Origin: Bacteroidales bacterium
Lineage (GTDB): Bacteria; Bacteroidota; Bacteroidia; Bacteroidales; F082
Direction: 5' to 3'
Assembly: GCA_019454985.1 (NCBI GenBank)
Contig: JACFNF010000003.1
Location: 1-64,000, forward strand
DNA: 64,000 bases
Shown: positions 58,861 to 64,000 of the stretch, in pieces
Numbering within the stretch: position 1 is the first letter of the stretch
Layout of the letters: every line of letters starts with the position of its first letter
The notes under the pieces: model-generated
Database searches by the model: none
Seen by the model: only the letters and a program-made list of their open reading frames with translations
Told to the model about the DNA's origin: nothing
Translations under genes and position numbers: made by a program

Positions 58861-60192
58861 ATGAGAACAAAATATCGGATGAGAACCATCACCATAGTTT
58901 TATCCCTGTTGATTCTGGTTGCAGGTTGTAACAAAAATCCCTATCCCGGTTTCGAAAAAACAGAAAATGGCGTTTACATCAAATACCATCACAAAGGTGG
59001 AGGAAGTGAATCGCCCGGAGTTGATGATCTGGTCACCATTGACCTCATCTACCGTACTCCCGATACGGTCCTTTTTGAAAGCAACAAACAGCCCGAAGAG
59101 CTCACCATCCCTCTGACTAAACCTATTTTTGAAGGAGATTTGTTTTCGGCGCTTTCTATCCTTCATGTCGGCGACTCGGTAACGATTGTGTTTCCGGCCG
59201 ATTCATTTTTCCTTGTCATGGCCGAACTGCCTGAAATGCCCGATTTTGTGAAGGCTGGAACACCTATGTATTTCGACATCAAACTGAAACGATTTGAAGA
59301 TCAAAAATTAGTCAGAGACGAGTTGTTCAAAAAATTCAAAGAAGAAGAACCACTGCTCATATCACAATACCTAGCCGAAAGTAAGATCAAGACAGAACCC
59401 TTGACTAGCGGACTTTATTATATTGAAAAAGTGAAAGGAAAGGGCTCGAAAGCCAAACCCGGCGAAATGATGAAGATGTTCATCAGGATGTCGCTTATAG
59501 ATGGACGTACTTTGTATTCCAATTTTGATGCAGCGCCTTTGGATATTGAATTCGGAAAGGAAATTGACACTAAAGGTTTTGAGGAAGCACTGGCCTATCT
59601 GTCAAAAGGAACAGAAGCTGTTTTGATTGTACCCTCTCATCTGGCCTACGACAGTCTTGGCGCCGGCGATGCCATTCCGCCATATACGCCATTGCTTTAT
59701 GAAGTGAAGCTTGTAGATATCGTCTCGAAAGCTCAATATGAGAAAGAGAGAAAGCAAAACTTAGAAAATGAAAAAGAAGCATTGCGTCAGGCAATGGAGC
59801 TGGAAAACCAAAATCTTCAAAGTTATTTGAAGAAAGAGAAAATCACTGTCAACCCAACAGAATCTGGTTTGTATTATATTGAGAAGGTGAAGGGTAGCGG
59901 TAAATCGCCTGTTGCCGGCAACAAAGTCAAAGTAAATTATACCCTCTACAATCTTAAGGGAGAAAAACTACAAAGCAGCTTCGACATGGATCAGCCTTTT
60001 ACGTTTGTACTCGGACAAAGTCAGGTCATTCAGGGTTGGGAGGAAGGTCTTCTGTTGATGAAAGAAGGTGGCAAAGGCAGATTTATCATTCCTTCGAAGC
60101 TCGGTTATGGCGAAAGCGCACGGTCGGCCGATCTGCCTGCATTTTCAACTTTGGTGTTTGATATCGAACTGTTGGAAGTGATGCCAAATTAA
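58861..60192 (+). CDS. FKBP-type prolyl isomerase lipoprotein, three domains
   Basis: 443 residues. Lipobox VAGC (an ATG at 58879 could also serve as start). Three FKBP-like domains at about 35-155, 175-295 and 330-443 are separated by charged helical linkers. The first is the most degenerate. The second has GMMKMFIRMSLIDGRTLYS and VPSHLAYDSLG. The third has VKVNYTLYNLKGEKL, FVLGQSQVIQGWEEGL and IPSKLGYGESA. The third is closest to active FKBPs but the aromatic pocket is only partly kept. Likely a periplasmic chaperone. It ends the operon before a strong terminator. Confidence 0.9.
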   Translation: MRTKYRMRTITIVLSLLILVAGCNKNPYPGFEKTENGVYIKYHHKGGGSESPGVDDLVTIDLIYRTPDTVLFESNKQPEELTIPLTKPIFEGDLFSALSILHVGDSVTIVFPADSFFLVMAELPEMPDFVKAGTPMYFDIKLKRFEDQKLVRDELFKKFKEEEPLLISQYLAESKIKTEPLTSGLYYIEKVKGKGSKAKPGEMMKMFIRMSLIDGRTLYSNFDAAPLDIEFGKEIDTKGFEEALAYLSKGTEAVLIVPSHLAYDSLGAGDAIPPYTPLLYEVKLVDIVSKAQYEKERKQNLENEKEALRQAMELENQNLQSYLKKEKITVNPTESGLYYIEKVKGSGKSPVAGNKVKVNYTLYNLKGEKLQSSFDMDQPFTFVLGQSQVIQGWEEGLLLMKEGGKGRFIIPSKLGYGESARSADLPAFSTLVFDIELLEVMPN

Positions 60193-60208
60193 AAATACTG
60201 AATATGCC

Positions 60209-60249
60209 AAAAAAGCCCTGTAATCTTCAAGTTTACAGGGCTTTTTTTT
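60209..60249. terminator. Bidirectional terminator between FKBP operon and bglX
   Basis: AAAAAAGCCCTGTAA and TTACAGGGCTTTTTTTT form a long perfect stem with a 10-base loop and T-run on both strands. It serves the two convergent genes. Confidence 0.92.
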
Positions 60250-60267
60250 GGAAAAATTCCGAAACGC

Positions 60268-62562
60268 TTATTTTTCCCAATGGATCGTTTTTTTGAGCAA
60301 ATCGCGGGAGTTTCCACCGATCATGATATCGAAATCGCCGGCTTCCCAGTCGTATTTCAGTTCGGCGTTATAAAACTTCAGGTCTTCGGGGGTAATGGTG
60401 AATTGGATATTTTTTGTTTCACCGGATTTCACCAATACTTTCTGGATTCCCTTCAATTCGGCAACAGGGCGGGTGATACTCCCAACCCAATCGCGAATAT
60501 AAAGCTGTACTACTTCCTGAGCATCATGTTTCCCATTGTTGGTCAACGAGACTGAGGCTATCAGTTGATCATTCCCTTTGAGTTGAGTTTTGCTCAGGTT
60601 AAAATCGCTGTATTCAAACCGTCCGTAGCTCAAGCCAAAACCGAAGGGAAAGAGAGGTTCATTCGGGACATCTAAGTAGTTGCTGCGAAATTTCTGAAAC
60701 CATGCTCCCTGGAGAGGTCTTCCGGTGTTTTTGTGATTATAATAAATAGGTATTTGACCCACATTGACGGGGAATGTAGCCGGAAGTTTTCCGGAAGGGC
60801 TTGTCTTCCCGAAAACAACATCGGCAATGGCATTACCGGCCTGTGTTCCAGCAAACCAAACATTCAGGATAGCTGGAATGTTGTCGTTTTCCCAACTCAG
60901 TGTCATCGGGCGTCCGGCAAAAAGCACCATCACAACAGGTTTACCTGTTTTGAGTAATGCTGCAAGGAGAGTTCTTTGGTTTTCGGGCAGTCCGATATCG
61001 GTTCTGCTGGAACTTTCGCCACTCATTTCGGCAGCTTCGCCCATGACGGCCACTATGATATCGGCTTTTTTCGCTGTGGCAACGGCTTCATTGAGCAGTT
61101 GTTCCGATGGTTTCCCCTGATCGAACGAGGGCCGGCCAAATGGCGCAACGCGTGCATCCATTGTCGCATCGTCCACAATATTGCATCCTTTGGCATAAAA
61201 CAGCTCCCCTTTGCCCTTCATAGCTTCGGTAAACCCTTGAAGTACAGTAACCGACTGGGTGTAGTCCGCTGCTACGCTCCAGGTGCCGGGCATATTCTGA
61301 ATATTATCGGCTAAAGGCCCGATGAGCGCTATTTTACCTTTTGCTTCGATAGGCAACAGATCCTGATCGTTTTTCAACAACACAAAAGTTTGTGTGGCTG
61401 TTTCACGGGCAATGCGATTGTTTTCTACAGTAAATATCTCATTTTCTGCGCGCTCTTCATTGCAATAGCGATATGGATCGTCAAATAGCCCCAATTTGTA
61501 TTTGGCTTCGAGGATGCGTCGGCATGCCTGGTTGATGTCGTTCTCGCTCACTTTACCTTCGTCTAACGATTTTTTAAGACTGGTTAAAAAGCCTTCGCCC
61601 ACCATATCCATATCGGTACCGGCTTTGAGGGCCAGAGCCGAAACTTGCTGAAGATCGCCCATGCCATGATCTATCATTTCATTGATAGCAGTATAGTCGG
61701 TTACTACGAAGCCATTGAAACCCCATTGGTCGCGTAACAGATTGGTGAGTAGCCACTTGTTGCCTGTGGCAGGCATTCCGTCAATCTCGTTGAAAGAAGT
61801 CATCACGCTCCCCACACCGGCATCCACCGCAGCTTTATAGGGAGGCAGATATTCATTGTACATACGTACCTTGCTCATATCCACCGTGTTATAGTCGCGG
61901 CCGGCTTCCGAAGCTCCGTAAAGTGCAAAATGTTTGACACATGCCATCATGGTGTTCTCGTCAGAAAGCCGCTCGCCCTGATAGCCTTTGACATAAGCTT
62001 CCGCCAATTTAGAGCCAAGGTACGGGTCCTCGCCGGCGCTTTCGGCAATTCGTCCCCAGCGGGGGTCACGCGAAATATCAACCATTGGTGAGAAATTCCA
62101 GCAGATGCCATCTGCAGTGGCTTCTGTTGCGGCAACCCGGGCCATCCTTTCAACCAACGATGGATCGAAACTCGCGGCCATGGCCAAAGGAATAGGGAAG
62201 GTGGTTTGGTAGCCGTGGATGACGTCCATACCAAAAATCAAAGGGATTTTCAATCGGCTTTCTTCGACAGCAATTCGCTGAACTTCACGTATTTTCTTTA
62301 CCGATTTCAGATTAAACAAACCGCCGACCTGGCCATTTTTAATTTTCGTTCCTACATTGGAGCTCGAGGCCTGGCCTGTGACGATATCGCCAAAAGCAGG
62401 GAGATTGAGCTGTCCGATTTTTTCTTCGAGCGTCATCTTTTTCATGAGGTCATCAATGAAACGATGCATCTTCTGGTCAGAATCCCCTGATTTCTGTGGA
62501 CTGAACGAAAGCCCAAACAATGCTATTGTTGCAAGAATAAAGAAGTAAATCGTTTTTTTCAT
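60268..62562 (-). CDS. bglX: Periplasmic beta-glucosidase (GH3)
   Basis: 764 residues with a signal peptide (FILATIALFGLSFSPQ). The GH3 N-terminal barrel has IPLIFGMDVIHGYQTTFPIP, RDPRWGRIAESAGEDPYL and the nucleophile Asp in GFVVTDYTA (D289). The C-terminal GH3 domain has EMSGESSSRTDIGLPENQ and the last part is the Fn3-like domain with RPVAELKG. It releases glucose or related sugars from the non-reducing ends of beta-glucans. It follows a GDSL esterase gene (8 bases) and a GH43-type gene, so the three probably act on one plant- or algae-derived glycan. Confidence 0.96.
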   Translation of the reverse strand: MKKTIYFFILATIALFGLSFSPQKSGDSDQKMHRFIDDLMKKMTLEEKIGQLNLPAFGDIVTGQASSSNVGTKIKNGQVGGLFNLKSVKKIREVQRIAVEESRLKIPLIFGMDVIHGYQTTFPIPLAMAASFDPSLVERMARVAATEATADGICWNFSPMVDISRDPRWGRIAESAGEDPYLGSKLAEAYVKGYQGERLSDENTMMACVKHFALYGASEAGRDYNTVDMSKVRMYNEYLPPYKAAVDAGVGSVMTSFNEIDGMPATGNKWLLTNLLRDQWGFNGFVVTDYTAINEMIDHGMGDLQQVSALALKAGTDMDMVGEGFLTSLKKSLDEGKVSENDINQACRRILEAKYKLGLFDDPYRYCNEERAENEIFTVENNRIARETATQTFVLLKNDQDLLPIEAKGKIALIGPLADNIQNMPGTWSVAADYTQSVTVLQGFTEAMKGKGELFYAKGCNIVDDATMDARVAPFGRPSFDQGKPSEQLLNEAVATAKKADIIVAVMGEAAEMSGESSSRTDIGLPENQRTLLAALLKTGKPVVMVLFAGRPMTLSWENDNIPAILNVWFAGTQAGNAIADVVFGKTSPSGKLPATFPVNVGQIPIYYNHKNTGRPLQGAWFQKFRSNYLDVPNEPLFPFGFGLSYGRFEYSDFNLSKTQLKGNDQLIASVSLTNNGKHDAQEVVQLYIRDWVGSITRPVAELKGIQKVLVKSGETKNIQFTITPEDLKFYNAELKYDWEAGDFDIMIGGNSRDLLKKTIHWEK

Positions 62563-62570
62563 GATATGAT

Positions 62571-63248
62571 TTATGGGATTAAATATTTTTTAAGTTCTTG
62601 AGTCCAACGCACGTAGCCTTTTGCATTCATATGCAGCCCATCGTCGAGGAATAAATTTGAATCGGGGAGGCCTTTTTCATTGAGCATCAATGGCCAGATA
62701 TCTACAAACTGGCTGTTTGGTTGCTGTTCTAGGAATTGCCGGATTTTTTCGTTGGCTTCTTTGAATCGCGCAAGATGGACCAGGCGATTGTTACTGGGTT
62801 TAAGTGAGATAAACAGAATTGGTACATTTTCCTGGTGCGAACGAATGATCCGAAAAAGCGTTTTAAAATTGGCGAAGAGTGAATCAGTCGTGAGGGTCGG
62901 GTCGTTGGCAAGGTCGTTTTCGCCACAGTAAATTACGATTTGCTTCCAGGTATAAGGTAAGATGATCTGTGGGGCATAATACACCAAATCGTCAATGGTT
63001 GAACCTCCAAAGCCCCGCTGCGAAAGAGGCAGACCAGGAAAGTAATCTTCAATACCGTCCCACATCCGGATTGAGGAGCTTCCGGTGAAAAGGGTAGTTT
63101 CAGCACCTGGCGGATGCAAACTGTCCGCAACCACAAAAGCGCGGATATCATTATCATAAATTCGCTGGGACTGAACATTCAGGCCGGAAATGCCCAATAC
63201 AAAACATAGTAAGTATTTGAGCAAAAGATGTTTGTGTACTGCTTTCAT
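62571..63248 (-). CDS. Secreted SGNH/GDSL-type esterase
   Basis: 225 residues with a signal peptide (LLCFVLGISGLNVQSQ). SGNH blocks: Ser in FTGSSSIRMWDG (block I), Gly in RGFGGSTIDDL, Asn in YCGENDLAND (block III) and Asp/His in FLDDGLHMNAKGY (block V). In such gene sets these enzymes remove acetyl groups from polysaccharides. Its ATG overlaps the stop of the GH43-type gene (TGATG), so translation is coupled. Confidence 0.93.
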   Translation of the reverse strand: MKAVHKHLLLKYLLCFVLGISGLNVQSQRIYDNDIRAFVVADSLHPPGAETTLFTGSSSIRMWDGIEDYFPGLPLSQRGFGGSTIDDLVYYAPQIILPYTWKQIVIYCGENDLANDPTLTTDSLFANFKTLFRIIRSHQENVPILFISLKPSNNRLVHLARFKEANEKIRQFLEQQPNSQFVDIWPLMLNEKGLPDSNLFLDDGLHMNAKGYVRWTQELKKYLIP

Positions 63249-64000
63249 CAGTTTACTTTTTGAATGGGTAATCGCTGGCTAACGCCATTTTCATTGATTG
63301 CTTCAATTGTAAAAAAATAGGCTTCGTCTTTGTCGAGTGTTTTGAGCCAATATTCGTTGGCGCCATAAACCATCACGCAATTATAAAGTTTGTCAGGTGC
63401 AAGACCCATGTATAGGTTATAGGCATAAGCCCCATCCACAGGTTTCCATTTAACCCAGGCCGAGCGTTTGTCTTTTTCAGTGCGTAAAACAATCAATTCG
63501 CCAACTTGCTCCGGCACTGAGCCTTTTCCTTTGCCAAAAACACGCAATCCGCTCAAGGCAAATTTTCCTGTCGGCATTTGATGATTGACTACCTTCAAAT
63601 ACCTTGTTTCTAATGGCTTATTGAGCTCAATATAGTCATGGGGCACATCTTTGGTGTTTTGACGTTTATCCACCACCAATCGCCAGGACTTTTTATCGTT
63701 CGAAGCAAATATCTGGTACTGATGTGCTTTTCCGATGGTTTTGCCAAGAAATTCGGCATCCTGATCGGCAAAGTTAAGCTGGATAGCCCGAACTGTGGAT
63801 ATTTCACCCAAATCGGTCATGATCCATTCGCCTTTGTCACCGCTTTTGGCCGACCAATAAGTACGGATATTTTCGTCCACAGCATTGTTGGCCGAATGGC
63901 CACCAAGGCTAGAAGATACTTCGACAGCTTTGTTGTAATTGAGCAACATCCAGCCGGTGAAATAATCCTGTTTATTTGCCGCTGGTAAATAATGTGGATA
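63248..64000 (-). CDS. GH43-type glycoside hydrolase, C-terminal part (partial)
   Basis: The minus-strand frame is open to the right edge, so only the last 250 residues are seen; the ATG at 63949 is internal. The part begins with YPHYLPAANKQDYFTGWMLL, as in GH43 enzymes of Bacteroidota just before their C-terminal modules. An F5/8 type C (discoidin, CBM32-like) domain follows, with NAVDENIRTYWSAKSGDKGE and LNFADQDAEF, then an Fn3-like domain with AWVKWKPVDGAYAYNLYMG. The catalytic domain is not in the window, so the substrate is unknown. Confidence 0.72.
   Translation of the reverse strand, partial: YPHYLPAANKQDYFTGWMLLNYNKAVEVSSSLGGHSANNAVDENIRTYWSAKSGDKGEWIMTDLGEISTVRAIQLNFADQDAEFLGKTIGKAHQYQIFASNDKKSWRLVVDKRQNTKDVPHDYIELNKPLETRYLKVVNHQMPTGKFALSGLRVFGKGKGSVPEQVGELIVLRTEKDKRSAWVKWKPVDGAYAYNLYMGLAPDKLYNCVMVYGANEYWLKTLDKDEAYFFTIEAINENGVSQRLPIQKVN

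Noticed and set aside
1..64000. CRISPR array, insertion sequence or prophage
   Set aside because: No regular spaced repeats, transposase, integrase or phage structural genes were found on either strand.

Overview
The window looks like a chromosomal segment of a Bacteroidota bacterium, most likely a Bacteroidales-like or Marinilabiliales-like anaerobe or facultative anaerobe. Signs of this are two secreted proteins with type IX secretion (T9SS) C-terminal sorting domains, many lipoproteins, a gliding-associated type of FKBP lipoprotein, S9 peptidases, a GH43/GH3/GDSL glycan-degrading cluster, and repeated copies of the Bacteroidota -7 promoter box TAnnTTTG just upstream of genes. Almost no gene has a Shine-Dalgarno sequence. 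I saw no insertion sequence, prophage or CRISPR array.

Layout. 1-133: start of a class-III aminotransferase that runs off the left edge. 392-6959 (minus): a probable five-gene operon with a DUF218-DUF1684 fusion protein, a hybrid histidine kinase, an NtrC-type regulator, a small beta-grasp-like protein and a lipoprotein 5'-nucleotidase. 7022-7645: pdxH. 7659-8320: a DUF1858 protein and a single-domain response regulator.

8416-30972 (minus) is the main accessory region: an exopolysaccharide (EPS) locus of about 17 tightly packed genes. Read in the transcribed direction it has a receiver protein, an initiating sugar transferase with a degenerate receiver domain, a short TolC-like protein, a Wzz-type chain-length protein carrying a LysM domain and a degenerate kinase domain, a Wzx-like flippase, a Wzy/ligase-like protein, two tandem pairs of related GT2 enzymes, two GT4-like enzymes, an acyltransferase, an FkbM methyltransferase, another GT2, a T9SS-exported beta-helix protein, a zinc-ribbon methyltransferase and finally a hybrid histidine kinase. 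It has no gene for sugar-nucleotide synthesis and no Wza-type exporter. Signalling domains sit at both ends of the locus and inside the initiating enzyme, which makes it the best candidate here for an unusual system.

31490-39500: MATE transporter, two S9 peptidases, a glutamine-amidotransferase-like lipoprotein and a beta-propeller-like protein. 39805-48610: housekeeping genes (sucD, tRNA-Val, tRNA-Lys, threonylcarbamoyl-AMP synthase, argS, flavodiiron protein, trmD, aldehyde dehydrogenase). 48683-54744: M1 and S8 peptidases and a NarL-type two-component pair. 54772-55831: a very AT-rich region leading into an XRE-type regulator. 55828-60192: ndk, then an operon of a DHH phosphoesterase and three FKBP lipoproteins with one, two and three FKBP-like domains. 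60268-64000: bglX, a GDSL esterase and the C-terminal part of a GH43-type enzyme, probably one glycan-utilisation operon.

Several starts are set downstream of the longest open frame because the longer frame begins with TTG/GTG, overlaps a promoter box, or puts extra residues before a signal peptide. All functional calls rest on motifs read by eye; no database search was run.
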